A stretch of DNA of 64,000 nucleotides, from positions 37,371 through 101,370 of the forward strand of contig JALQPE010002658.1 in assembly GCA_030407315.1 (NCBI GenBank). The letters run 5' to 3'. Shown in pieces: positions 19,257 through 30,051 of this stretch. Origin of the DNA: Asparagopsis taxiformis (taxonomy: Eukaryota > Rhodophyta > Florideophyceae > Bonnemaisoniales > Bonnemaisoniaceae). The notes under the pieces are model-generated. The model did not search any database. It had not been told where the DNA came from and saw only the letters and a program-made list of their open reading frames with translations. Each line of letters opens with the position of its first letter. The stretch's first letter is position 1. The position numbers and the translations under genes are program-made.

Positions 19257-21680
19257 ATGCACTGTCGAAGCTTCATTAAGGGTTTGAAAAATAAATCTGC
19301 AAGTTTCTTGATGACATCGAGGGCATTCATCGAATCACCTCCCTCATATTCAATGCGAGAGCCGCTCCCACTACATGGAAATAATCAACTACTGGAGGAC
19401 ACTATGTATTCTGGAACATCTATCGATGAAACAGTGGCCTCAGGTTCAAGCTCGCAAACAATAAAAAATTCCATATCTGTGAGTCGACAGTACCGGTTTA
19501 TCAAACGACAAAAGTCGGCTCCAGTTGGTTCAAGCCTCAAAACTCGCAGGAAAGGAGCAGCAGAATCTTTATCTGAAGAGATACTCCGTCGATCAAAATG
19601 CTGTAAAATGAGAAGGTGTTTCTCAAGATCTAACATTCCGTACCTTAAGGCAAAGGTGGGGATAGTGTCAAAGTTGAATAATGGAGAGCGGCGCAAAGTG
19701 TTGATGGAGATGTTACGCTTACCTGATCATGAATCAGGCCTTCAAACACCATTTTTCGTTTTCGACGGTCGTCGTGTTTGCGCGGCTTTCCTGAACAAAG
19801 CATTCAGGTTCTCTCGTGAATTGCAATGCTCGGTCAAAATGACACCGGGAAGCATGAAAAGAACAAATCATCGCTACATGGACTTCCATGATCAGAAAAC
19901 ATGCGGTAGTGATTCTATAATATCTTTCCTGAGACGCCTAGCAGATAAGACGGCTGGGAAGATGCCAGACAAACAGGAACAACACTTACCATTCTTCAAG
20001 AAGGCTGAAGTATACCGTCGATTTGAAGAAGAATACACCATTTTGTACTCAACAGAGCCTCCAACTCCGTCTTACTTCTATTCTGTCTGGAAGTCTCACT
20101 GCTTCGATATCAAAGTTCGGAAAACGACTAGGTTTGCCAAATGTGACGTATGCGAAGAACTGCGTGCAGCGATCCTTTCTGCTTCAGGACCGGGAAGTTC
20201 TACCGTTGAACTCATCAATCGGCGCAAATTACAAGTTGCCAGGGTTTCCAAGGAGAGGCAGGAATACCAATCTAAGATGGAAAGTGCTATCCTTCATCCA
20301 GATCAGTACTGTTCCATTTGTGTCGACGGAGCAGATCAATCCGCGTTTGGATTGCCGCACTTCACGGTTCAAACGAAGTCTGTTCGAGGCAAAGCTTTAA
20401 AGGTGAAGCTGATTGGAATTCTCGAGCACAGTGCCGAAAAACGTCTACATCTGTATACAATGACAGAAGAATATGAAACAGGCGCAAACCATATCGTGGA
20501 AAGCGTACATCGCTTCATCAACGAGCGTGCATCTGGTAGGATTCTTCCCCCAATATTGTACATCCAGCTCGACAATTGCACTCGAGAAAATAAGAATAGG
20601 TATTTTCTCTCTTATCTAGAGTGCTTGGTGTCCTGGAAAGTTTTTTCGGAAGTGCATGCATCTTTCCTCCCAGTCGGACACACGCACTCTGACATTGATC
20701 AAAGCTTTAGCTGTACATCGCGTCGATTGAGATCAAGTGATGCTATTACCCTGCATGAACTACATACGGAGCTCCGTGCATCCTACACACCATCCCCAAC
20801 GGTTTCTCATATGAAAAAAGTGGCAAACTTTTCGGGACTATGCAAACAAGAGAAGAACTTGACGAACATGAGAAACTTCTCACATTTTCAGTATTTCAAG
20901 TTCAATCGACTACCTACATCAAAACAGAGCTCAGAAGGATTCTTCGAAACGATATGTTACGTCAAAACAGTTTGTGACGGAGATTGGGTACCTCTCGGAC
21001 AGCATCTTGGTAAAGAGGTCCATACGTTCCTGAAGAATCCCCCGGACCTTGGAAAAACTCCCCCGACTTCAGTTACCTGCCCTGAAGGCCTAGACGAAGT
21101 AGAAGCTCGTTTGAGATCCGAAGAAGGGAGAATTAATTGCGAAGAGAAAATGGCTCAGCTACGAGATCTAGCGTCCAATGTTTTTCGTTCCAGGCTGGAA
21201 AGTTTTCACTGGGATATCCAGGGCTGTGTAGAAGGGAGCGGGCTCCAAACAAAAGAAGCGGAGAATGATAGTTGTGAAGAATTTGAAGAGGAAATCGGAT
21301 CTTATCAGGCTGCGCTCTCCAGGGTTCGAAACAATTATGGCTTCGAAAAAAACCGATTCGTTGCCGTCCGTCCTTCAAATCCTACAGCAGCCTGTCCTTT
21401 TTGGATTGCGAGGGTTCTAGAAGTGATTAATGGAAGAGAGGGGGTTCCAAGAGAGCTAATCGTACAATGGTTCGAACCCAATTCTGAAAGAGATGTATAC
21501 CACACATCGTACTCTCCCTCTTTCATCTCAAAACATGGAACATCACATCGTACCGCGTGGCGCGACAATATTCCAACGGATTCTGTAATTGTAGAGTTCG
21601 CAGATCTAACTAAGAAAAAGGAGCTAGGAATGAGAGTGCAAAAGCTATTGCGAAGAGAGTTCTGTGCCTTCATCAGCTGA
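19257..21680 (+). CDS. DUF7869-like protein, putative RNase H-fold (DDE-type) transposase
   Basis: 807 aa from the ATG at 19257. N-terminal Cys clusters (KCCKMRRC near 114; GRRVCAAF near 171) lead to a CDVC pair at 296-299. The core carries three acidic or His motifs in RNase H-like order: 'ICVDGADQ' (D357), 'IQLDNCTRENKNRYF' (D439) and 'FLPVGHTHSDIDQSFS' (H475 to D481). The DNCTRENKN...GHTHSDIDQ pair is characteristic of the DUF7869 family, which is abundant in algae, mosses and other protists and often transposon-associated. A C-terminal segment ('PFWIARVLEV...VQWFEP...WRDNIPTDSVIVEF') resembles a BAH/Tudor-like chromatin module. It is the best transposase candidate of the 24-kb element; that role is inferred. 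Confidence 0.75.
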   Translation: MHCRSFIKGLKNKSASFLMTSRAFIESPPSYSMREPLPLHGNNQLLEDTMYSGTSIDETVASGSSSQTIKNSISVSRQYRFIKRQKSAPVGSSLKTRRKGAAESLSEEILRRSKCCKMRRCFSRSNIPYLKAKVGIVSKLNNGERRKVLMEMLRLPDHESGLQTPFFVFDGRRVCAAFLNKAFRFSRELQCSVKMTPGSMKRTNHRYMDFHDQKTCGSDSIISFLRRLADKTAGKMPDKQEQHLPFFKKAEVYRRFEEEYTILYSTEPPTPSYFYSVWKSHCFDIKVRKTTRFAKCDVCEELRAAILSASGPGSSTVELINRRKLQVARVSKERQEYQSKMESAILHPDQYCSICVDGADQSAFGLPHFTVQTKSVRGKALKVKLIGILEHSAEKRLHLYTMTEEYETGANHIVESVHRFINERASGRILPPILYIQLDNCTRENKNRYFLSYLECLVSWKVFSEVHASFLPVGHTHSDIDQSFSCTSRRLRSSDAITLHELHTELRASYTPSPTVSHMKKVANFSGLCKQEKNLTNMRNFSHFQYFKFNRLPTSKQSSEGFFETICYVKTVCDGDWVPLGQHLGKEVHTFLKNPPDLGKTPPTSVTCPEGLDEVEARLRSEEGRINCEEKMAQLRDLASNVFRSRLESFHWDIQGCVEGSGLQTKEAENDSCEEFEEEIGSYQAALSRVRNNYGFEKNRFVAVRPSNPTAACPFWIARVLEVINGREGVPRELIVQWFEPNSERDVYHTSYSPSFISKHGTSHRTAWRDNIPTDSVIVEFADLTKKKELGMRVQKLLRREFCAFIS

Positions 21681-22532
21681 CAAGAGTCAGATGTGCTGTT
21701 CCATGGCATGTTGAATAAAAATGATGAAACTTTTAGTTGTGAGAATTGTTGTTGCGTTTCATACGGTCTCCAGGAACTCTCAGCATTCACTTGCAAGTAG
21801 TCTAATTTCACCTAGCTGTGTCAACTGACACTTTCACAGCGATGCATATTGTGCACATCACCTGTATACAGGTAATAACCTAGACTAACAGCTTAATCTT
21901 GGGAGGTAGCACACTTTTATGATTCATAGTGCTATGAACCGTTGAATTGACATATAAGAATACGAGACGAACACTCCCTACGTATTATACGGTTCGTCAT
22001 GGTACATATCCAGATGTTTTATGACAAATAAACTCAACGTCGTGGATCACTGATCCCAGCCACTTAACAGGTAGTCCTCAACGTTTGTGTTTCGTTTCCC
22101 CGGCTTCTATATCGTCGAAAGGAGAACGAGACTGTAGTCTCCAGGGTGAGTCCTAGATGAAGCATGTCTTTCCTAGCTTCAACTTGACCTGAGTTTGCAT
22201 TGAAATCGTTGTAGCATATGCATCATATCCGAGGAGAGTTTCATCTTGCATTCTGGACACAAAATCACTTCGTGGTGTAAACAATCAATATCTTACACAG
22301 GCCGTTTCGAAAACTTTCTCTTTCTTCCATAGGACGAAGAAAATATTTGACAGTTGAACCAAAGCCTCATTCTCAGACTTTCTCTGGAAGGACAACAATT
22401 TCCAAGTCAATCGTAAAATAGGGAGTAGGATTATGCAGTAAATGTCTATATTGGATCAGTCACTGCATAGTTGATATCTTCGTCCCGATGTATGAATATT
22501 TGTAGCAACATTGCCTCTTCAGAAGACATACT
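21681..22532. other. Non-coding, between the DUF7869-like gene and right TIR
   Basis: AT-rich DNA without supportable frames. AATAAA occurs within the first 40 bases after the stop and may serve as the polyadenylation signal. Confidence 0.45.
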
Positions 22533-24629
22533 CGAATACACATACTGGCATATGAAATTGATAGATCCACCTTCCTTAATCCATGTACATTGAACTACAT
22601 ATCCCGAAATTGCACCTGGTGCCTCATCCTGCAACTAGGGCTAGTATCCAGTGGATGCATCCAATGCCAACCTAACAGGGCGATTCATAGTCTCGCTCTC
22701 ATTGATGACCGAGTTTAACGGGCGTGTGAATGACCAAATATCATCTACGAGTTCCGAACTTAATAGATGCAATGTTTCCACCGTAATGAGTGATAGATGC
22801 AGGGGAAAATCATGGTCTTCGAAGAGACTAATTCGTCTCATCGCTAGCAAGAGCTAGCGAAAACGCACATACGTTCTATATCTGGTACACCTTATTTCAT
22901 CCTTGATCGTTCAAGGAGGAGAGTTCCCTCGGAGCTTTCAGGGCGTACATTTCCCCACCCACTGTGTTGATTATGCAGTGCCAGTAAGATGAAATGATTT
23001 GCAAGCATGTGCTTATTAGCGGTGCCATCCGAAAGAACCGCACTCTCAAACCGACACCGGACATTTGATCATAGCCGCGTTGCGTGGTAGGGAAAGCTCC
23101 AAAACAGCTACGCCGAGAGTCCTTTCAAGACCTGTCCTGAAGGAGCAATGGGGGTCTGTCTGTAAGGATTTGTGCCTATGCGATGATTGAATTGATTGCA
23201 TAGGAAAGCGGCCTACCCCACTTCAAGCTTGAAACCTGTACAGTTCAATTTCAGTAATTCCCATACCAAGCCAAACTTTTAATGCAAATGCATTCATTCA
23301 TGTGTCAAGCAGCTTGGAACGAGCTATGGTATGAAATGCACTGCTACCAATCTTTCGGCTACAACTTCATGACGTACACGCGCTTCATCCCATTCATGAA
23401 GAAGCAACTTGAGCTGCGTTGATCCAATTTGATTCTCTTATGCATTGAGTGTTTGTCTAGCTTGAGTAAACATGATGTAGACTAGATTGTCTCGATTGAG
23501 ATCGGCATTATGAAGGAAGTTATTCATATACGAGCGGCTGAAATGAGCGGAGGAAATGAGATATGCAAGGCACTGTTCGTTGCTGAGGGACGAAAGTATT
23601 TTGGATGGACATGACGCTGTGGCACCATAACACAAAATTTTGCAGCTTTGTGGATACAAAAACAAACTGGGTTGCAGAACAATACCTGAGCAATTTGGAC
23701 GCAGTTGCATTCCTGTCCTGCAATGCACTTGTATCTTCGACTAGACAAACCCGTGCCAGTGATCTGCAGGGTAATGACGCATGGGATGACGAACACGTTT
23801 TCACATACGTTCACCGTCGCCCCCGCCGCATGATGCGTTTTGATTGCATCCGACTTGGATAGTTTCGTTCTAATAATCTTGGCTGCATACTGTATCGGAA
23901 AACGTATGCAATGTCGAGATTTTGACGCGCGAAAATCGAGCCGTGCCTCAACTATCGTTCTGAAGTTAAAATATCTTCTTCGTGCCTTGAAATCCAATTA
24001 AAAAAGGTTTGATTCAATTCACGCCGACTTAATCCATTTGGAGCTATGAAATGGGAAAATTGCTGTCTCAATTTCAAAACTTTAACACAATAATCTGCTC
24101 CATCTGTGAATCAACCATTACGAAGCACTACTGGTGGTGAAATTGGCCAACCATAGTCTACTGTGTTATTGGGAGCTGATGGTTCTGTCAGTCACAGCTC
24201 CAAACAAGTTTAAAATAATTTCTGTACAAAATCTACCACAGGCAAACAAGATGAGTTGTCACTGCTGCAACGGTGGGAATTGAAAAATCGTACTATGCTG
24301 AAAAGTAGATATATTTCGAAACTTTCCTGAGAACATTATGGTACAATATTTTATGTACGGTCTTTAATTCAATGCAGAAACCTGTCGGCTGATCATACAA
24401 ATCCTACAGTAAATTACAGTAACACACAAAATAGATCATTTGCGTTGTCACAAAACCTTTCTGGTTTAATAGAGAATAACCCTTCCATCCATCTTCAGCC
24501 AACACTACTCACATGTCGCTACTGCTTGGAACAGCAATTATTTAATTACAGTGGGCTCATCCTTGAAAACATCTGTTCTGTTCCTGAGTTCATGATTCTG
24601 ATCCCACCGAAATCTGAGTTCATTGTCCC
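22533..24629 (-). repeat. Right 2.1-kb terminal inverted repeat
   Basis: Inverse of 398-2495, with only scattered single-base differences. It ends ATTGTCCC at 24629, after which the copia frame resumes. Confidence 0.9.
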
Positions 24630-25410
24630 GCATGGAAACCGCGACAAGTATAAAGATGAAATAAGAAAGGATTCATCAACTGCCCAATTCGATTGCATCA
24701 GACTCGTCCTATCTATTGCAGCCATATTCAATCTCCGTCTCTCACTGGTTGACATAAAAGGGGCATACCTCCAAAGCGGTCCGATCAAGAGAGATATATT
24801 TGTACGCCCGCCGAAAGAATGGAATGGGGATAGGCGCCTCCTATGGAAGCTCACCCTACTCCCTTATGGAATAGCAGAGGCAGGCCGACAATGGGCTACC
24901 ACAATTGAACATTGGATGATCGAGACATATGGAATGCACAGAATACAAGGAATTAGCCAGTTATATACTATCAAGGACAAACAAGGCTCCCTGAACCTCA
25001 TCATCGCTGAAGTGACTTACAATTTCCTAATCGCCGGACATCTAGAAGACACAAACCACTTTATCAATGAACTCGGATCCCGGTTCGAAATTGGGAAATC
25101 AGTTGTTAACAAGCCCTTCATATTCAATGGATGCGAGATCTCTCAAACCCCACTAGGCTCTATCACTCTATCTATGAATGAATACTTTTCGAGAATCAAA
25201 CTCATTGACATATCTCGAACACGAAGGAAGGAGCAGGATGCTAGAGCAACAGAAAACGAGATAACACTCCTGAAAAGCCTTGCCGGTGTAATTAACTTCT
25301 TGGGAAGCGGAGCTCTCCCTCAAGCCAACTATGTCGCATGCTGGATGCAGCAGACAACCTCTCAACCAACAGTTGCGCATTTGGTAGAGGTGTGGTACAA
25401 TTTATTCGGT
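24630..25410 (+). pseudogene. Ty1/copia reverse transcriptase, central and C-terminal fragment
   Basis: This continues the copia frame broken at 397: 'HGNRDKYKDEIRKDSS', the RT motif 'LVDIKGAYLQSG', the 'PYGIAEAGRQW' palm and thumb regions, and a connection towards RNase H ('ANYVACWMQQTTSQP'). The position normally holding the catalytic YVDD reads E-V-T-Y-N followed by FLIAG, so the two essential aspartates are absent. It stops at 25,410, where a gypsy LTR begins. RNase H and the 3' LTR are absent here. Confidence 0.85.
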
Positions 25411-26191
25411 TGACGCGCGCGCGCTCGTAACGACTGCGTCTGACTGAGTCCGCATGCATCCGCGAATTAGTTAGTTAGTAAGCGAGCGCACGCGTAGCGA
25501 TTCGATTACGTGTCACGGCGCGCCTGAGCGAACGCGTGCGCGCGAACGAACCTGCGAGCTTGGCGCCACGTGTAGCGCCTTTTGCGAATTTCCCTTTATT
25601 TTCCCTTTTTGGGTTTTTTATGACGAAAGTCTTTTTCCCAAATATTTCCCTTTTTTGCGTGCGAGCGAGCGGCCGCCGGCCGGCCGCGCAAGGACAACCT
25701 GTCCTAGGTAGTTAGCTACTAATGGTTGTTCTGCTTCGCACATTACCAATAAACAGCCAGCATCTTCGCAGCTACGAGTTAAGCGTTTAGCGAATCGCGA
25801 GGACCGATTGCGTTACAACGTTGCGTGCGGGTTGCTCACGATCGCCGACGTTCGCGTGCGCGCTGCGCATAAACCGATCGTCGAACCGCGTCGCACCGCG
25901 ATAGCGCGCGTTGCGTCGCACGCCACTAGGCCAGGGATTTATGACCCCTGTGTGGATCGCGTTGTGCTCGAGTTTACTCGGTGATCTCGCCCTGAGATCA
26001 CGGCTTGCGCCGGCCCGCGAATCCCGTGTTGCGATCGTTCCCTACACGTTCCGCCGTTGTACCACCCGTTCGCCAGCGCGACCGAGCGACGCGCGAACGC
26101 AAGTTCAACCAGCGCGTTACGGTTCACCTCGCCCTGACACGGCTGCAATTCTAGAACTCCCTTAGCGATCGCCACCCCGGCTGGTCCTACA
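25411..26191 (+). repeat. Gypsy-1 5' LTR
   Basis: Starts TGACGCGCG and ends CCTACA (TG...CA form). It is very rich in CpG and GCGC. It is placed by the copia truncation on the left and the primer-site motif 2 bases beyond on the right. No second LTR of this element is in the window, so both borders are inferred. Confidence 0.7.
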
Positions 26192-26193
26192 AC

Positions 26194-26211
26194 TGGTCTC
26201 TCGACCTAGAA
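26194..26211 (+). other. Gypsy-1 primer binding site
   Basis: TGGTCTCTCGACCTAGAA lies 2 bases after the LTR. It is identical to the motif after the gypsy-2 LTR (29976) and near-identical to that of gypsy-3 (34254). The leading TGG would pair with a tRNA CCA end. The tRNA was not identified. Confidence 0.65.
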
Positions 26212-26741
26212 TTGCGCGAACCGGCGTGCGAACTCAGCGAAGCACAGAAACTCCGCTTGGGGAAAACACGGGACGCCAAACCTATCGCTTACTCTAATTC
26301 TTCCTTTATCCGTTCGTCGTGCGCGACAGCGAGGGCGATTGACGCGTGCGAGCGTATCGCTATCCCGGAAGCGGTGCTATAGCCTCTCTGGTTTGCATAA
26401 CTACCCTATCTCTACTACGACGGTTCGCAGCGCGGAACGACGCGATCGAAGACGCAGCGCGTGCGCGCGCTAGTTCGCAAACCTAACGCGGGTTTGGCGG
26501 TGCCGAAAATACTGGGTTCGCGGACGATCGAGACCCGTCTTTGCGCGTTCCGAGCGAGGAAGAAGCCCTCCTGCGAGCGAACTCGTCCCCCTTACCCTTA
26601 CTACGCGCGCCCGATACGCAGACACTTTTCGGGAAGCGCTTCCCTTTTTACTTGCCAATTTTTCGACGCGCCGACGCGAGATTTTGACGCGCGCCGAATT
26701 CCCCTTTCTCCTTCCCCATCATCCCTTTTTCCCTTTTCCCT

Positions 26742-28677
26742 AGGCGACGATCGAACGCAACCGCGCCGAACCGCCGCCAGTCGCGTCGCAAACGCACGCA
26801 GTCGACGCGCTGGTCGCTTCACATATCCCTGACCCTACCGCTTCTCCGTGGCCGCCGTTACCGACGCAAGCGCTCGCGAGCATCGACGACGACGCGCAAA
26901 CGTCCGACGATGGCGCCGCAACGAAGCGCGAGGCCGAGTTCCGCGTTTCCGACGTGCACGCTACGCCGTCCGCAACGCTTCCGAGCTTGGTTCGACAAGT
27001 AGTGGACGACCCTACGTTCCAATGCATGATCCAGGCCGAAGTACGAGCTGCGGTGGACCGCGCTATCAAAGGCCAATCACGTGGATTGACGGCTCAGATG
27101 AGGGCGCAAGTCCACAACCTAATCGTCACTACGATGGACTCCCGCGAGGAGCACAACACCGAACACGCGAACGTCGCTGCGCGCGAAAACCGAACGCGAA
27201 CCGCAGCGCGCGCGACGCGGACCCCGAAGGATGGCTGGAACTGGCGCGCCAGGACCTGTCATTCGACGACCACCCGCGTTCGGATAGCGACGATGGACCC
27301 GCGCATCCCGGGCTGGTAGAGATCCAGCCGTTGAACGAGCTGTTCACGCGCGCGCTTTCGTATCGCACGTACCGCTTGCGTAATACGGACCGCGCGTTTA
27401 ACCGAACAATTGCGAGCGAATTGGCTAACACCGCGAAAATGGTGCGCCATTCGATGCAGGGAGAGAATTTCACGGGCGCTGACGGAATCGCCGTGCTATC
27501 GTTCCTGAAGTATTTCAAGAGCGCATGCGACGACACCGGGGTATCTGAAGGCGCAGCGTTGCCGATTCTCAAGTATTTCCTGGCCGACGAGGCGCGCGAC
27601 ACGTTCCAAACGTACGTGGGACGAACGTTCCGAGGAGCGCGCGCGGGCGTCGATTCGATTACGTGCTACGCGGAAGCCGTTCAGTGGCTCCTGCTAACTT
27701 ATGCGCGCGAAGGCGACGTCGCGCAAGCGTATCGTGACGTGGCGCAACAAACGCAAGACCCGAAGGAAACCGAAACGCAATTCGCTACGAGACTACGACG
27801 CCGCGCGCTGCGCTGTGGCGATGCGTTTAGCGAGCGAACGCTTGTTTCTATTTTCGTCGACGGTCTATGACCCTATGCGCAACAACTCGTACGGGACGCG
27901 CTGTCTCGCGACCCGCGTCGATACACCTTTCGAGAGCTAGTCTCTATGGCGCAGAGCCACGGAGACACGCACCGAGCGATGACACCGACGGCGAGCGCGC
28001 GACCGCTATTACGGCGAACTCCTGCGCTCTACGTGGAAGAGGACGAGACACCGACGCTGCAAGCAATGACCGTGGGGCACACCCCGCCATCAGGCTTCTC
28101 ATCGCCAAACGTCTCAACCTCCGCCGCGACGCCGCACGCTCCGCGCGAACGGAAGTTCTCGACCCCGAGCCCCATGCGAAGTCCAACCTCGCTTGGCACC
28201 CCTTCGTCGAATTATCGCACGCCACGCTCTCGCGACGCATCGCCCGCCGACCGCTCGCGACGCTTTGCGCATAACGACGACCGAGAACGCGAACGCGCGG
28301 GACCGTACACGGCGTACATACCGCGCGCAACTTACCCACCGCCTATCGTGAGGCAGACGGCACCGGCCGACACGTCTCGCACAGCGGCGTTCCGCTGTCT
28401 GATATGCCGGAAATTTGGGCACCCCATGGTAAGCTGCCCGCTGCTCTCATCCGAGCAACAGGCCGCGATTCGCGAGATGCATAGCCACGCCCGCCTAACG
28501 CCTGAAGAACTGAACCTGCAGCGCAACGTTCAGGTTTTCGAAGTTTCCGCGGACGATGACGCACGCGAGCGCGAAAGCGAACGCACGCGCGAAGATGACG
28601 CGCACGACGGCGAGCAGCTCACGCCCCACTCGGTTCGCTTCGCAGAAGACCCGGGAAACGCCTACGAGGAGTCGTAG
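26742..28677 (+). pseudogene. Gypsy-1 gag, degraded
   Basis: The capsid-like region reads 'ALSYRTYRLRN...FLKYFKSACDDTGVSEGAALPILKYFLADEA', parallel to gypsy-2 gag. A zinc knuckle C-L-I-C-R-K-F-G-H-P-M-V-S-C follows at about 28400. The N-terminal coding stretch (from about 26742) is in a different frame from the capsid, with a shift near 27,200. No ATG opens it. A TGA at 27868-27870 interrupts the capsid where gypsy-2 has Arg in 'GLRPE'. This copy cannot make an intact Gag. Confidence 0.8.
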
Positions 28678-28721
28678 CGGGTGGGCCGACTCCTCCCCAC
28701 TCAACGGACACGCGACGCGCG

Positions 28722-29360
28722 ATGACGCAACCGCCGCGCGAAAGACCGCCTCCGTTACCACCCGAAACAGTGGTCCTGTTTCAGACCCCCACCGCGAACT
28801 ACAAACTCGAGATACGCGTCGGATATAATCTACGCACGGCCACCGCGGTGACCGCTGTGCTTGATACCGGCGCGGGCCCGAGCCTCATTCGCGAGAACGT
28901 ATTAGGCGCTGATTGGAAGCGCCACGCTACGCCGCCGACGCTGCGTTGCGCGATTATCGACGCGAATGGACGACGCCTCGCGCCGAACGCGTCGTTGCGA
29001 CTTAGCGTTCTTCTAGGTGCCCGCGCGCACCTTCAAACTTTCCTGGTGATGCCGCGCTTATCCGTCCCTTGCATTCTGGGAGCAGACTTCATCGACCGCG
29101 TGGTTCGGATGATCTATACTGGGCCGCAGCGCGCGTTGCGAACCCGCTATGGAGACCACGTTCCAATGCTCCCACGCACGCCGACGAAACCGCGCCGCGC
29201 ATCGACCCCCAAGACTACCCGACCAACAGATTTCGCGCCAATCCGCGTTGCGCGCCGCACGTCGATTCCGCCGCACGCGACGCGAGCTATCTGTCGTACC
29301 GCCTGGCGGATCTCGCTGATCGAGCCGTGTCGCTTCCCTATTGGGTACCCACTTACGGGA
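28722..29360 (+). pseudogene. Gypsy-1 pol start: retropepsin, truncated
   Basis: Starts at the ATG at 28722. The aspartic protease motif 'AVLDTGAGPS' is near residue 46 and the second strand is 'VPCILGADFID'. The frame then runs toward the RT linker but is cut at 29,360 by the gypsy-2 LTR; residues after that are LTR-encoded. RT, RNase H and integrase are absent from the window. Confidence 0.8.
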
Positions 29361-29974
29361 TGTGCAAATCAGAAGGAACCAGCCAACTGGCGTGTTTCCT
29401 ATACTTAGGACCAGCTAAGGCTGACAAATAACCCCACCCGGGCCTATCGGCCCCGGCCAAGACCCCACAAGGGGAAAATTTTAACTTAGGCTGATCAGCC
29501 ATACATTACAATGTAAGCCTATTGGCAATGACCTCGCGGGTAGGCGAGCGCCAGTAATCGGGTTCTGATTGGTCACTAACTGGATATTTATTCCTAACCA
29601 CTAACCCTAGCTTACAGTAGACTTAGTATAAAACTGCCACTGGAATAGCCAGTAGGCACGGTTTCTAGAGTAACGTAAACTCAAGTGGAATTACGACCCA
29701 CAGGAACAGTTTTCGCATACCTATTGTTCAACCCCTCTCCGGGAAAACCTTAGGGTTAACCAACAGCTCGACGGATTACGTCATCTTGCTCCATTAATAC
29801 GCATCTCGCGTGAGCGCTATAATCGCACAACCCCCTCCGGGTAGCGACCCCTTCTCTCTCACGAGACTACCCGCCGGGTACCTATAAGGTTCATCTGCTC
29901 TACCACTTCCTCTACCGAGGCTCGGGACACCTGTCGGGTGGTTTGCCGCTCTAGCGGATTTTCTACCTGCTACA
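29361..29974 (+). repeat. Gypsy-2 5' LTR
   Basis: Starts TGTGCAAATC and ends TGCTACA. It is placed between the truncated gypsy-1 pol and the primer-site motif. It contains TAGTATAAAA-type sequence near 29626 that could be a core promoter. The partner 3' LTR is not in the window. Confidence 0.7.
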
Positions 29975-29975
29975 T

Positions 29976-29993
29976 TGGTCTCTCGACCTAGAA
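29976..29993 (+). other. Gypsy-2 primer binding site
   Basis: TGGTCTCTCGACCTAGAA lies one base after the LTR and is identical to the gypsy-1 site. It is internally self-complementary (GGTC-TCTC-GACC). Confidence 0.65.
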
Positions 29994-30051
29994 CCTTGTA
30001 CCCTCGGGTAAGTCTCTTTGAGAGAAATTTTCCTTCACAATCATCTTCACG

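Larger units (their letters stand above)
398..24629. mobile_element. 24.2-kb composite DNA transposon with long TIRs, carrying ParB-like, DNA methyltransferase and DUF7869-like genes
   Basis: The ends are inverted copies starting GGGACAAT and ending ATTGTCCC, extending about 2.1 kb inward. The copia frame on either side is in phase across the insertion, with left flank ...ATCGC and right flank GCATGG..., and no clear target duplication. Removing the hAT (6043-8668) and two MULEs (8911-13820, 13834-18264) with their TSDs leaves a core of about 12.2 kb. That core has two divergent transcription units: ParB-like plus methyltransferase leftward, and the DUF7869-like protein rightward. The two long TIRs and the precise interruption of copia are seen directly. 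That the DUF7869-like protein mobilises the element is inference. Confidence 0.8.

Noticed and set aside
26461..26832. Frames within the leader between gypsy-1 LTR and gag
   Set aside because: Arg-rich translations of CpG-rich DNA in several frames. The retained gag homology starts only at about 26,742.
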